Shown here: one piece after another, positions 27,456-36,218 of the stretch
Position numbering within the stretch: position 1 is the first letter of the stretch
How the letters are laid out: every line of letters starts with the position of its first letter
NCBI RefSeq assembly: GCF_005280205.1
Contig: NZ_SUND01000001.1
Coordinates: 62,001 to 126,000, forward strand
Direction of reading: 5' to 3'
DNA length: 64,000 bases
Source: Bacillus yapensis
GTDB lineage: Bacteria > Bacillota > Bacilli > Bacillales > Cytobacillaceae
The notes under the pieces: generated by a model
Databases searched by the model: none
The model's input: the letters and a program-made list of their open reading frames with translations, nothing else
Told to the model about the DNA's origin: nothing
Translations under genes and position numbers: made by a program

Positions 27456-28453
27456 AGCCATTCGACCTCTGGAATTTGATATCTTCTTGTTGGGACCTCA
27501 GCTAATGTAAAAAAGTCTCTGAGAAATTCCTCATGTTCACGGGTTTGATCCAAGTATTTCTTTAACCGTTCTTCCGAAACATGCCTTTGCTGTTCAGAAC
27601 CAGTAATATAATAATCCTCGATGCATTCAAAATAATGCAGTGGAAAAAGCAGGCGAGCATAAACTAATCGCCAAGAAAAGGATGATAATGTTGTGATCGT
27701 GGCATAGTCTTGATAAAATTGTCTCACAGCAGGCTCATACGTTTTAATATTGTGGAAATAGCGTTCCCTGGTCCACTCGGCTAAATCCCTTGCACAATGA
27801 TCGAAGACCCAATCAAATGGATTCTTCATCGTAAGACTATCACCCCAAGTTTGCACAGAGAAGCGTTCGTGACAAACCGTACCGCTGTCCACGAATGCTG
27901 GTTGATCATCAAGCTCTGTGTCACTTAAGTATTGAATGGCGTTTTCCGTAAGTCCCATATAATATGGAAAGGACTCTATAAACAACCTTTCAAATTCATT
28001 TTCTGGTGACTGCATAATTTGCCCATTCCATACGTTTTCCATTTGATTTAACCGTTGCTCCCAAAACGTTTTCCACATCCCAATTCGGTTTATGTTTCTT
28101 ATTTCAAAGGGAACAGCTCTCCCTCTATAGTGAAATTTGGCCAGTTTCCTACCTAGCCTTTTTAATGGCCTTGTTTCAGAAGAAGCCTTTGCAAGCACAC
28201 AATAGCGACTTTGCTCCCATTCAACGATGTTTTTCCCATCTTTTGATTTTAAAAATTGGCAAACACTCGCATCCCCATACTGCTTGAGATGACTAGTTAA
28301 CCGTTCTAATTCGATCACACTATCTTCTTCCATTGCACCAACGGGTATAAGAAGATACAGATTGTTTTGGTCCTGACAAGCACTATATGGACCGTGTTTA
28401 AATTCTTCTTGTATATGAATTCCGTATAATTGATTAATCAATCGTTGAAGCAT
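27446..28453 (-). CDS. yutH: Spore coat-associated protein YutH (CotS/kinase-like fold)
   Basis: A 335-residue protein of the CotS/YutH group, related to aminoglycoside-phosphotransferase-like kinases. Core kinase motifs are degenerate: ALAKASS and LGRKLAKFHYRG resemble the N-lobe end, and WGDS occurs where a catalytic HGD would be expected, so kinase activity is doubtful. YutH is a spore coat protein in B. subtilis. ATG 28453 follows AGGTGGG; the in-frame GTG three codons upstream is inside the site. Confidence 0.85.
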   Translation of the reverse strand: MLQRLINQLYGIHIQEEFKHGPYSACQDQNNLYLLIPVGAMEEDSVIELERLTSHLKQYGDASVCQFLKSKDGKNIVEWEQSRYCVLAKASSETRPLKRLGRKLAKFHYRGRAVPFEIRNINRIGMWKTFWEQRLNQMENVWNGQIMQSPENEFERLFIESFPYYMGLTENAIQYLSDTELDDQPAFVDSGTVCHERFSVQTWGDSLTMKNPFDWVFDHCARDLAEWTRERYFHNIKTYEPAVRQFYQDYATITTLSSFSWRLVYARLLFPLHYFECIEDYYITGSEQQRHVSEERLKKYLDQTREHEEFLRDFFTLAEVPTRRYQIPEVEWLKR

Positions 28454-28587
28454 TTTTCCCACCTACCGCTTCTTTTGTCCTTACCAAATGTATATGAATA
28501 GATGTAAGGGGAAATGATAAAACCATTTTGTTCTGCATATTCTATCTAAATAGAATTTCGCAAATACATGAAGAAAAGGTGAAGCTT

Positions 28588-29088
28588 ATGTCCGAACAAA
28601 GAAATGTAGATATTGTGGAGAAAACAGCAAGAAAATGGCTCGAGGAGCGAGGCGTGCAGATTCAAGATATCGCAGACCTCGTATTTTATCTTCAAGAAAA
28701 ATATCACCCTAATTTACAAATGGAAGAATGCATTAATAATGTGGAAAGAGTTTTATCAAAGAGAGAGGTTCAAAATGCCATTCTAACAGGCATCCAGCTC
28801 GATATTTTAGCAGAAAAGAAAATGTTAGAGGAGCCTCTACAAACGATGTTAGCTACAGACGAAAGTCTATATGGGATCGATGAAATATTGGCGTTCTCCA
28901 TTGTTAACGTGTATGGCTCCATTGGTTTTACCAATTATGGCTTTATCGACAAAATGAAGCCTGGCATATTAGATCGACTAAATGACAAAGCAAGCGGGCA
29001 TTGCCATACGTTCCTCGATGATATCGTCGGCGCCATTGCAGCCGCCGCTTCAAGTCGACTAGCTCATCGCGCTCAAAATACAGAGTGA
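28588..29088 (+). CDS. yutG: Phosphatidylglycerophosphatase A-related protein YutG
   Basis: A 166-residue protein of the PgpA/YutG family. The conserved stretch is FTNYGFIDKMKPGILDRL followed by CHTFLDDIVGAIAAAA near the C-terminus, which carries the acidic residues of the family. Unlike enterobacterial PgpA it lacks clear membrane helices. PgpA removes phosphate from phosphatidylglycerophosphate; activity of this branch is inferred. ATG 28588 follows AAAAGGTGA. It is divergent from yutH. Confidence 0.85.
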   Translation: MSEQRNVDIVEKTARKWLEERGVQIQDIADLVFYLQEKYHPNLQMEECINNVERVLSKREVQNAILTGIQLDILAEKKMLEEPLQTMLATDESLYGIDEILAFSIVNVYGSIGFTNYGFIDKMKPGILDRLNDKASGHCHTFLDDIVGAIAAAASSRLAHRAQNTE

Positions 29089-29093
29089 TAAGG

Positions 29094-29125
29094 AAAAGCG
29101 GGAGAACGTGCTCTCCCGCTTTTTG
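29094..29125 (+). terminator. Intrinsic terminator of yutG
   Basis: AAAAGCGGGAGA and TCTCCCGCTTTTT form a strong GC-rich stem between the convergent yutG and yutF. Confidence 0.9.
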
Positions 29126-29150
29126 TATTTGTCTAATTTCAAGAAAACCC

Positions 29151-29915
29151 TTATACTTCCCACTCATCCAGCGAGTCAACCACATAGGTCGGCTGCACAT
29201 CATACGCGGAGAGATGCTCTTTTTTCGTCACACCCGTATGCACTAATAATGTATCCATCCCAGCATTGATGCCCGCCATAATATCCGTATCGTAATTGTC
29301 CCCAACCATTAATGTTTCTTCTTTCTTTGTCCCAATTACGGCTAATGCTTGCTCCATAATAATCGATTCAGGCTTGCCGATAAAGATTGGATTTGTCTTT
29401 GTTGAGACGGTAATCACAGAAGTGATAGAGCCGTTCCCAGGCAAAAGTCCTCTCTCCGTCGGTAGGGCAACATCCCCATTTGTCGAAATGAAAGTTGCAC
29501 CATTACGAACCGCCAAGCAAGCAGTCGCCAGCTTTTCATAGTTGATTTCACGGTCAATCCCAACGACTACATAGTCCGCATTCTCCTCAGCAAGTTGGAA
29601 CCCTTTTTCAGCAATGGCTGTATGGAGTCCCTCTTCTCCAATCACATATATGGATGCATCACTATTAAGTCCTTCTATGTAATTAGCCGTTGCTTGGCTT
29701 GTTGTAAAAACTTGCTCTTCCTCGGCAGGAATCGAAAAATTCCGGAGCTTTTCTGCCACCTGAGCAGGTGTTCTTGATGAATTATTCGTCACAAACAAAT
29801 ACGGGATATTCTCCGCTTTCAACTTTTTCACAAAATCTGCCGCTTCCTGTATGAGTTCGGTTCCGCGATACATCGTCCCATCCAGGTCGATTAAGTATCC
29901 TTTATATTTTTTCAT
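29151..29915 (-). CDS. yutF: HAD-superfamily phosphatase YutF (NagD-like)
   Basis: A 254-residue HAD phosphatase with a C2 cap. Motif I is DLDGTMYRG (residues 9-17), motif II FVTNNSSR (about 43-50), motif III lysine IFIGKPES, and motif IV MVGDNYDTDIMAG. The family (TIGR01457 type) dephosphorylates small sugar or nucleoside phosphates; the substrate is unknown. ATG 29915 follows TAGGAGTG; upstream codons lack a ribosome site. Confidence 0.9.
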   Translation of the reverse strand: MKKYKGYLIDLDGTMYRGTELIQEAADFVKKLKAENIPYLFVTNNSSRTPAQVAEKLRNFSIPAEEEQVFTTSQATANYIEGLNSDASIYVIGEEGLHTAIAEKGFQLAEENADYVVVGIDREINYEKLATACLAVRNGATFISTNGDVALPTERGLLPGNGSITSVITVSTKTNPIFIGKPESIIMEQALAVIGTKKEETLMVGDNYDTDIMAGINAGMDTLLVHTGVTKKEHLSAYDVQPTYVVDSLDEWEV

Positions 29916-29942
29916 CTCTATCACTCCTAAGTTGGAAAATGG

Positions 29943-29967
29943 AAAAACGCTCTTCAAGAGAGCGTCA
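29943..29967 (-). terminator. Intrinsic terminator of yutE
   Basis: On the minus strand ACGCTCT and AGAGCGT form a stem followed by TTTTTCC. It adjoins the yutE stop codon. Confidence 0.8.
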
Positions 29968-30405
29968 CTAATTTCTAAATGCCGTAACCGGCCCTAACTC
30001 TTCAATTAAATACTGTCTTACACTTGGTGCAAACTGTTTAAGCGCTTCCTTCTGCTCCAAAAACGAGTTGAAAACGGCTTGATGATCAACCTCTGTATAC
30101 CCTTGCACTAACTGTTTACGGTTTTGAATGATCAGTTTCAACCCTTCAATCGTATCCTTCGATACCACTTTTTCATCATCTAAAATATCGATTATGTCTT
30201 CATAGCTACCAGGATCTCGCATAATAAAACCATCAATAACAGCATTACCAACGTCTAGAATCCCTTCAATGATCGTATGGCAAATTCGTTCAAGAGCGGC
30301 TTTTTCAAGAGGTGTTTCCCATTGATTCGTATTTTCAAACAAAAATAATTGTTGTTCAATATAACCTAAAATGGTTTCAATCTTTTCTCTATCCACAAAA
30401 TACAT
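29968..30405 (-). CDS. yutE: DUF86/HepT-like protein YutE
   Basis: A 145-residue all-helical protein of the DUF86 (HepT-like) family. HepT toxins have an R-x4-H-x-Y active motif; here the region reads NRKQLVQGYTEVD, so the His is replaced by Gln. No MNT-type nucleotidyltransferase antitoxin is encoded beside it. This chromosomal YutE form is probably not an active toxin. ATG 30405 follows AAAGGTCGG. Function unknown. Confidence 0.8.
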   Translation of the reverse strand: MYFVDREKIETILGYIEQQLFLFENTNQWETPLEKAALERICHTIIEGILDVGNAVIDGFIMRDPGSYEDIIDILDDEKVVSKDTIEGLKLIIQNRKQLVQGYTEVDHQAVFNSFLEQKEALKQFAPSVRQYLIEELGPVTAFRN

Positions 30406-30561
30406 ATGATCCGACCTTTCACGTGTTGCTATAGTGACAACGTTATTGTAGCACAATTTTGACTTCTCGTATATTTTACGCTGGAATCGAAAGAAACAAT
30501 TTCGCCTTCATGGTAATTTTTGATAAGATGGAAGAAACCGTTTTTTTAGAGGAGGAATACA

Positions 30562-30828
30562 ATGTCGGAAAGATTTTATTTATATAATGATTTAGTTGAC
30601 ACCAGAACCCGATTTGTTAGTTTTACAGGAGAAAATACACGTTTTGATTTAGCCATTCTTCAGTCAGATCGCCATTATGGAAAGCAGATCGTCATGGATT
30701 TGCAGGGCAGTCGTTTTGCCATTATTGGTGAGGATGACTTAAAAGAAGAAGGTTATCTAGAGTATGCTTTTAATTTATCGGAAGAAGACGCAGCGGAACT
30801 GCGAGATTTTTTATATGAAATCGTTTAA
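30562..30828 (+). CDS. DUF3055 family protein
   Basis: An 88-residue acidic cytosolic protein with FVSFTGENTRFDLAI and the C-terminal NLSEEDAAELRDFL. It matches the DUF3055 family of Bacillales, which has no known role. GAGGAGG precedes the ATG. Its own terminator follows directly. Confidence 0.82.
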   Translation: MSERFYLYNDLVDTRTRFVSFTGENTRFDLAILQSDRHYGKQIVMDLQGSRFAIIGEDDLKEEGYLEYAFNLSEEDAAELRDFLYEIV

Positions 30829-30852
30829 GGAGGCTAAGAGCCTTCTTTTTTT
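30827..30852 (+). terminator. Intrinsic terminator of the DUF3055 gene
   Basis: AAGGAGGCT pairs with AGCCTTCTT (one mismatch) and is followed by T8; it starts within the stop codon. Confidence 0.8.
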
Positions 30853-30891
30853 TCGGACCTAATGGGCAAGACTAAGCGAGAGGTGATAAAT

Positions 30892-31110
30892 ATGGAGCAA
30901 TATAAGGATTTTAAAAGCGTGGAAAAACAAAAGAACCTACTTACATCAGAAGAATTTCCTGAGGGTCCTTACGGTTCGCCTATCAATCGTGATGATATCG
31001 CTAAAAACAAGGAATTACAAGAAGGGCAAAAATTTTATCGGAGCTTTGGTTACGAGAACGAACAATTGCATGAGGATTTGCCTAGACAAATGGATGACGA
31101 TCAGAGCTAA
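30892..31110 (+). CDS. Small conserved cytosolic protein
   Basis: A 72-residue, highly charged protein with the stretch EEFPEGPYGSPINRD and an end LHEDLPRQM. Proteins with this pattern are common in Bacillaceae and are only named cytosolic protein. No domain is known. ATG 30892 follows AGAGGTGA. Confidence 0.72.
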   Translation: MEQYKDFKSVEKQKNLLTSEEFPEGPYGSPINRDDIAKNKELQEGQKFYRSFGYENEQLHEDLPRQMDDDQS

Positions 31111-31137
31111 GCTATCAGTGGGATCCACTGATAGCTT
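31111..31137. terminator. Bidirectional terminator
   Basis: GCTATCAGTGG and CCACTGATAGC form a perfect 11-bp stem around 3 bases between convergent genes; T tracts are short. Confidence 0.7.
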
Positions 31138-31412
31138 TAGCCTTGCACCTTTTTAATAACAAAATACGAGCAGCCGAAATTACAGAATTCATAAATATAT
31201 TCTGTTAGGATACTGATTTTCGTATCAAATGTAGCTTTTTGATTTTTATCATCATAAAAACCTTTTAATCGAAGCTGTCCATAGCCCCAATCTCCGACGA
31301 TATAATCGTACTTACTTAAAATATCGCTGTATCTATTTTGGAAAGCCTCTTCGTTAAAGCCTTCCCCTCTTTCTTCTATAATCTCGTAACTCATATTGTT
31401 AATGTTAATCAA
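31137..31412 (-). CDS. yutD: YutD family protein (DUF1027)
   Basis: A 91-residue protein with YDYIVGDWGYGQLRLKGF near residue 40 and YEFCNFGCSYFVIKK at the end, both hallmarks of YutD. It is a cytosolic protein of unknown role. TTG 31412 is chosen: AGAGGTG lies 6 bases upstream and the N-terminus then aligns with B. subtilis YutD. Confidence 0.87.
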   Translation of the reverse strand: MININNMSYEIIEERGEGFNEEAFQNRYSDILSKYDYIVGDWGYGQLRLKGFYDDKNQKATFDTKISILTEYIYEFCNFGCSYFVIKKVQG

Positions 31413-31520
31413 TTCCGTCACCTCTTTTTGGCACACTATGTTTACATTATAAACTATTCACCATCAATTACTAAGAGAAAAAATTAAATATTGGTCATAC
31501 TACAAATGGAGGTGTAGATC

Positions 31521-32087
31521 ATGAACAAAATAATCCCATTAATCTGCTTACTTAGCCTTTCACTTTTAGCAGCTTGTAATAACAATAACCAAGCAGCCAA
31601 AGATGGCCTTTATCAGGAAAGTGGCAACACCATAAATGTTAATGATCAGCGAGCGGATATTTATAATAAAAATGGTAAAGATGTTTCCGAGGATTTCGGT
31701 TATGTCCGTCATCAAAGAAGTCCCGTTACTGGTCAACAGGTTTCTAATGACCATTATACCCCTTTAGATAGGGAAAAACTTGCTGATACAATTAGTAAAC
31801 TGTGTACCGACATTCCGAATGTGGATGATGTTTCGACTTTGGTTACAAGTGAAGAGGTATTAGTTGTGTATGCTACAAACTCTGACAATCGCTCAACTGT
31901 AGCGGATCAAGTAAAAAAGACAGCGATGTCTGTCGTTCCTCGCTGGTATCAAATTTTCGTAACGGATAACACCAATTTACGAAAAAATGTTGAAAACTTT
32001 GCGACGATGGATTCTGATAGCATGCGAACAGAATACGCGATTGACGAGCTTATTAAGGAAATGAAAAAATCTCCACAAGGGAAATAA
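31521..32087 (+). CDS. yutC: YhcN/YlaJ-type sporulation lipoprotein (YutC)
   Basis: A 188-residue lipoprotein. The lipobox LLAAC puts the lipidated Cys at residue 19. The C-terminal half (about residues 85-180) carries the YhcN/YlaJ domain (VDDVSTLVTSEEVLVVY). Members are made in sporulating cells, and some affect spore germination. GGAGGTG precedes the ATG. The position matches yutC in B. subtilis. Confidence 0.82.
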   Translation: MNKIIPLICLLSLSLLAACNNNNQAAKDGLYQESGNTINVNDQRADIYNKNGKDVSEDFGYVRHQRSPVTGQQVSNDHYTPLDREKLADTISKLCTDIPNVDDVSTLVTSEEVLVVYATNSDNRSTVADQVKKTAMSVVPRWYQIFVTDNTNLRKNVENFATMDSDSMRTEYAIDELIKEMKKSPQGK

Positions 32088-32120
32088 TTTTTGTGTCGCA
32101 AATATACTTAGATTCAAGTA

Positions 32121-32158
32121 AGACGTCTGTCCGGACGATTCGGACAGACGTTTATTTT
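32121..32158 (+). terminator. Intrinsic terminator of yutC
   Basis: AAGACGTCTGTCCG...CGGACAGACGTTT forms an 11-bp GC-rich stem with TTATTTT after it. Confidence 0.88.
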
Positions 32159-32204
32159 GGGGGCTGGCGGGTGCACTAGGGGTATTATGGGGGTTCGCTC
32201 TACT

Positions 32205-32480
32205 TTGTCGGTCAGCTTTGTCTCTTTTTCCCTTATCTTGGCGTGCATTTCTCTTTTGTCGGTCAACTTGACTCCTTTCTCACTCATCTTGGCGTGCAAA
32301 TTATTTTTGTCGGTCAACTCTGACCCTTTCTCTCTCATCTTGGCGTGCAAATCACTTTTGTCGGTCAACTCTGCCACTTTCTCACTCATCTTGGCGTGCA
32401 AATTACCTTTGTCGGTCAACTCTGACCCTTTCTCTCTCATCTTGGCGTACAAATTGCCTTTGTCGGTCAACTATGGTTCC
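32205..32480. repeat. 51-bp tandem repeat array
   Basis: TTGTCGGTCA recurs at 32205, 32256, 32307, 32358, 32409 and 32460, a strict 51-bp period. Each unit continues with AACTCTGACCCTTTCTC and CATCTTGGCGTGCAAAT. Because 51 is divisible by 3, both strands stay open in places (for example a 17-residue repeat LTDKGNLHAKMREKGSE on the minus strand), but no ribosome site or gene-like ends support translation. It fills the gap between convergent yutC and lipA. Confidence 0.92.
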
Positions 32481-32520
32481 TTCTCCCTTGTCATGACCGA
32501 ATCCAAAAGAACAAGTCAAC

Positions 32521-32570
32521 AAAAAAGACTGTTTCCATAACCCATCCAAGAGCTTTCAGAAACAGTCTAT
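32521..32570 (-). terminator. Intrinsic terminator of lipA
   Basis: On the minus strand AGACTGTTTC and GAAACAGTCT enclose a 27-base loop, followed by T6. Confidence 0.8.
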
Positions 32571-32573
32571 TTA

Positions 32574-33494
32574 TTACGCTTCTTTTGCTGCTGCTTTTTC
32601 AGCGAGCATTTGTTTATGCTTTGTTGCCTCATTTACTTGCTCATCTGCATGGTAAGAAGAGCGAACCATTGGACCTGCCTCACAATGGCTGAAGCCTTTG
32701 CTTAGAGCAATTTCTTTAAGCTCTTGGAATTCATCTGGATGATAATACTTCAGCACTGGTAAATGCTTCTTAGATGGCTGTAGATATTGGCCAATCGTCA
32801 TTATGTCAACGTTATTGGCTCTTAAATCGTCCATTGTTTCGATAATTTCCTCTTTTGTCTCGCCTAAACCAATCATTAAACTAGACTTCGTTGGAATATT
32901 CGGGTACATTTCTTTTGCTCTTCTTAAAAATTCTAAAGAACGGTCGTATTTCGCGCGTGCTCTAACTCTTGGAGTCAATCGACGAACTGTTTCGATATTA
33001 TGATTCAAAATATCTGGCTTCGCGTTCATTAGCATTTCAAGATTTTCGTAAACGCCACCCATATCTGAAGGAAGAACTTCAATACTTGTAAAAGGACTCT
33101 TTCTTCGAATAGCGCGAACTGTCTCAGCAAACACCGCTGAACCACCATCTTTTAAATCGTCACGAGCAACAGCAGTAACAACTACGTGCTTTAAATTCAT
33201 TTGAACAACGGAATCTGCTACTCTTTCTGGTTCTGCCCAATCAAGCTCAGTTGGAAGTCCAGTTTTAACAGCACAGAAACGACAAGCTCTCGTACAAGTA
33301 TCCCCTAAAATCATGAAAGTCGCCGTACGACGTACAGCCCAGCACTCATGAATATTCGGGCATTTTGCTTCTTCACAGACCGTATGAAGGCTCTTCTCAC
33401 GCATCATTTTTTTCAAGCCTGTGTAATTTTCATTCGTGTTTAGCTTTATTTTTAACCACTCAGGTTTACGTAAATACTCTTGGTTTTGACTCAT
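32574..33494 (-). CDS. lipA: Lipoyl synthase
   Basis: A 306-residue radical SAM enzyme that inserts two sulfurs into protein-bound octanoyl groups. Both cluster motifs are visible: [12 protein letters not shown] (C-x4-C-x5-C auxiliary cluster, about residues 43-54) and CTRACRFC (C-x3-C-x2-C, radical SAM cluster). The conserved end [12 protein letters not shown] follows. ATG 33494 matches the usual N-terminus; codons upstream lie in the promoter region. It is divergent from lytH. Confidence 0.97.
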   Translation of the reverse strand: MSQNQEYLRKPEWLKIKLNTNENYTGLKKMMREKSLHTVCEEAKCPNIHECWAVRRTATFMILGDTCTRACRFCAVKTGLPTELDWAEPERVADSVVQMNLKHVVVTAVARDDLKDGGSAVFAETVRAIRRKSPFTSIEVLPSDMGGVYENLEMLMNAKPDILNHNIETVRRLTPRVRARAKYDRSLEFLRRAKEMYPNIPTKSSLMIGLGETKEEIIETMDDLRANNVDIMTIGQYLQPSKKHLPVLKYYHPDEFQELKEIALSKGFSHCEAGPMVRSSYHADEQVNEATKHKQMLAEKAAAKEA

Positions 33495-33630
33495 TTTCTC
33501 TACACCATCCTTACCATGATCCGTTCGTGATGTTATGTATCTCTTCTCATGCAACTTTATCACAACAAAACATGAAGAACAAGCAAACTGACCAATTCAA
33601 GGATTACCATTTATTGATATTTATTTATTC

Positions 33631-33657
33631 CATTCATTGGTCACAAACTAATGAATG
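33631..33657. promoter_or_regulatory. Inverted repeat before lytH
   Basis: CATTCATT and AATGAATG are perfect inverted arms, 11 bp apart, ending 27 bp before the lytH start. It may be an operator or may overlap the lytH transcription start; no regulator is recognised. Confidence 0.35.
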
Positions 33658-33684
33658 TGAATCTAGTCTACGAGGAGGATTCTT

Positions 33685-34677
33685 GTGGGATATCGTCGAT
33701 TATATATATCCATTATTATCGTTTTCCTAGTACTAGGGTCAGTTCCCGTTCATGCTGAGGATCAAAACGAAGTGTATGCGCAACGTATGACCCTATACAA
33801 AAAAGTAGAAGCGGTTACCAATATTCCCTGGTACTACATAGCTGCTATCGACCAATACGAACGAAATGTCCGTTCAGCGCGAAAAGATATACCAAAAGCT
33901 GAAGGAATTACAGGGATTTATTTTAAACCGGAGGAATGGGTCGGTATTCTTAATCCCAATCTAGAAGATCAAAATCCTACCTCGATCAAATTTTTCAATG
34001 GGATTGGATATGACGGAAATGGAGACGGAAAAGCCGATCTTCATAATGATGAAGATGTTATCCAAGCGTTTGCCCAGTATCTTCTGCAGTATGGGGTCGA
34101 TCATGATAATATCAAAATCGGTCTTTGGGATTATTATAAGCGTGACAAGGCAGTTGGGTTAATTATTGATAAATCAAAAATCTATAAGCATTTTGGAAGA
34201 ATCGATTTGGAAGGACATGCTTTCCCGGTCCCTTATAAAAGTAACCATAGCTACAAAAACACTTGGGGTGACGCGCGCGGCTGGGGAGGTAGAAGAATTC
34301 ATGAAGGAACCGATATTTTTGCTGATTATGGCGTTCCCGTACGCGCAACTTGTTTCGGGATTGTGGAAATGAAGGGTTGGAACCGCTATGGTGGTTGGCG
34401 AGTGGGAATAAGAGATATCAATAATAACTATCATTATTTTGCCCACTTGAGTGGCTTTGAGAAAAACTTAAAAGTTGGACAAGTAGTTGAACCTGGAATG
34501 TTGATCGGTGGTGTTGGAAGTTCAGGCTATGGACCCCCAGGAACGTCCGGAAAATTCCCACCACACCTCCATTATGGTATGTACAAAGATAATGGCTTCA
34601 CCGAATGGTCATATGATCCTTATCCACATCTTCGACTTTGGGAGAGACAGGATCGTCAGAAAGCTAGAAAGAAATAA
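33685..34677 (+). CDS. lytH: Sporulation-specific L-Ala-D-Glu endopeptidase LytH (peptidase M23)
   Basis: A 330-residue exported murein hydrolase. It has a signal peptide (residues 1-24), a helical domain (about 30-150) and a C-terminal M23 LytM domain with zinc ligands in HEGTDIFA (HxxxD) and PPHLHYG (HxH). In B. subtilis LytH (YunA) trims side chains to single L-Ala in spore cortex. The GTG start follows GAGGAGG. It is a single gene with a terminator. Confidence 0.93.
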   Translation: MGYRRLYISIIIVFLVLGSVPVHAEDQNEVYAQRMTLYKKVEAVTNIPWYYIAAIDQYERNVRSARKDIPKAEGITGIYFKPEEWVGILNPNLEDQNPTSIKFFNGIGYDGNGDGKADLHNDEDVIQAFAQYLLQYGVDHDNIKIGLWDYYKRDKAVGLIIDKSKIYKHFGRIDLEGHAFPVPYKSNHSYKNTWGDARGWGGRRIHEGTDIFADYGVPVRATCFGIVEMKGWNRYGGWRVGIRDINNNYHYFAHLSGFEKNLKVGQVVEPGMLIGGVGSSGYGPPGTSGKFPPHLHYGMYKDNGFTEWSYDPYPHLRLWERQDRQKARKK

Positions 34678-34682
34678 TTTTT

Positions 34683-34715
34683 TTGAGGGCTACCTAAAAA
34701 TGGTAGCTCTTTCAT
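34683..34715 (+). terminator. Intrinsic terminator of lytH
   Basis: GAGGGCTACC and GGTAGCTCTTTC form a 10-bp stem with a T-rich tail. Confidence 0.8.
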
Positions 34716-34760
34716 TTTGCACAATATCTTCCCTTTTATTTGATAAAAAACAATATATTT

Positions 34761-34786
34761 AGTATTCAGAAATATATTAATTGACA
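34761..34786 (+). promoter_or_regulatory. Possible CodY box and -35 element before livJ
   Basis: AGTATTCAGAAATAT (34761-34775) agrees at 11 of 15 positions with the CodY consensus AATTTTCWGAAAATT, and a perfect TTGACA (34781-34786) follows. No good -10 was found at the right distance, so the promoter itself is uncertain. CodY control of a branched-chain amino acid importer would be expected. Confidence 0.35.
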
Positions 34787-34940
34787 AAAAATTATCTAGA
34801 CGAATAGAAATCTATGATCTAAAATACTGGTAGTGAACAAATATTTAAAATTATTTTTCTATTCTGGAATAGTTTGTTCCGAAAGTTTGTTTTAATTTAT
34901 CAGAATAGTTAAATAACAAAAAAGGGGGAAAAATTTCATA

Positions 34941-36122
34941 ATGAAAAAGATTTCGAAGCTACTGATGACATCTGTATTATTTGCCGGTGTCCTTGCTGGA
35001 TGTGCAAGCGGCAATGAAACAACTGGAGGCAGTGACGGTGGAGGCGATACGATCAAAATCGGTGCCAACTTAGAACTCTCAGGTGCAGTTGCTTCCTACG
35101 GTGAAGGAATTAAGGAAGGTATTGATTTAGCTATCGAAGAAATTAACGCCGCAGGTGGCGTTGATGGAAAAGAACTAGAAGTAGTACCTGTTGACAATAA
35201 GTCTGAAGGTTCAGAAGCTACGAATGCAGCAATTAAATTAGTCAACCAAGATAAAGTAACTGCTATTATCGGTTCTGCTACAAGCGGTAACACCAAAGCA
35301 CAAACGCAAATCGCGGATGAAGGCAAAACTATTTTGATTACCCCATCTGGTACGGCCGATGACTTAACATTAGGTACAGATGGAAACGTAATTGACTATG
35401 TTTTCCGTACTTCATTCATCGATTCATTCCAAGGAAAAGTAGCAGCAAACTTTGCAACTGATTTAGGCATTAAGAATGCAGCAATTTATGCGGACAACGC
35501 AAGTGACTATGCAAAAGGACTTGCTAAATCATTTAAAGAGACTTTTGAAGCTGCTGGCGGGAAAGTTGTAGCAGAAGAATCCTATATGGCTGATGATACA
35601 GACTTCCGTTCTACATTAACGAATTTAAAATCAGCTGAACCAGAGTTTATCTTTATCCCTGGTTATTATGAAGAAGTAGGCTTAATTGTTAAACAAGCTC
35701 GCGAATTAGGTATCGATGTTCCGTTAATGGGAGCAGATGGATGGGATTCTCCTACACTAGTTGAATTAGCAGGGGCAGAAAACCTTAACAATACTTATAT
35801 TACGAACCACTATTCTTCTGGTGACCCAGATGAAACGATTCAAAAATTTGTTGAAGCATTCTCTAAAAAATATGACGGTGCTAAGCCTGATGCTTTCAAC
35901 GCACTAGGATATGACTCTGTATACCTACTAGTTGATGCAATGGACCGTGCTGGTACGACGACAGATAAAGAAAAAATTAAAGATGCTCTAGCAGAAACTA
36001 AGGATCTATCGCTTATTACAGGAAAAATTACAATTGACGAACTACACAACCCAACTAAATCAGCGACTGTATTAGAATACAAAAACGGTGAGCAAGTATT
36101 CAAATCTAAAGTAAATCCTTAA
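34941..36122 (+). CDS. livJ: Branched-chain amino acid ABC transporter, substrate-binding lipoprotein
   Basis: A 393-residue type I binding protein (Leu/Ile/Val-binding family). The signal peptide ends in lipobox VLAGC (Cys about residue 21), so the protein is membrane-tethered. The mature part begins IKIGANLELSGAVASYGEG, typical of LivJ-like proteins, with ATSGNTKAQTQIA lining the ligand site. GGGGG precedes ATG. It is the first gene of a five-gene liv operon; a hairpin after it may raise its yield over the membrane parts. Confidence 0.93.
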   Translation: MKKISKLLMTSVLFAGVLAGCASGNETTGGSDGGGDTIKIGANLELSGAVASYGEGIKEGIDLAIEEINAAGGVDGKELEVVPVDNKSEGSEATNAAIKLVNQDKVTAIIGSATSGNTKAQTQIADEGKTILITPSGTADDLTLGTDGNVIDYVFRTSFIDSFQGKVAANFATDLGIKNAAIYADNASDYAKGLAKSFKETFEAAGGKVVAEESYMADDTDFRSTLTNLKSAEPEFIFIPGYYEEVGLIVKQARELGIDVPLMGADGWDSPTLVELAGAENLNNTYITNHYSSGDPDETIQKFVEAFSKKYDGAKPDAFNALGYDSVYLLVDAMDRAGTTTDKEKIKDALAETKDLSLITGKITIDELHNPTKSATVLEYKNGEQVFKSKVNP

Positions 36123-36128
36123 GATGAG

Positions 36129-36168
36129 ACTGAGAAATGGGGGGACGATTTTATCCTCCCATTTCTTA
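36129..36168 (+). terminator. Intercistronic hairpin between livJ and livH
   Basis: AGAAATGGGGGG pairs with TCCTCCCATTTCT around about 12 bases. The T tract is short, so it may act as a partial terminator or mRNA stabiliser, giving more binding protein than permease. Confidence 0.65.
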
Positions 36169-36218
36169 TGAGCAACTAAGGAACAGAATACAGCCTTTTT
36201 AAAAGGAGTGAAAATTTG

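Noticed and set aside
32114-32540. Overlapping open frames on both strands within the 51-bp array that read as 17-residue repeat proteins
   Set aside because: They are open because the repeat period is divisible by three. They run through the yutC terminator or start without a ribosome site, and both strands are equally open.
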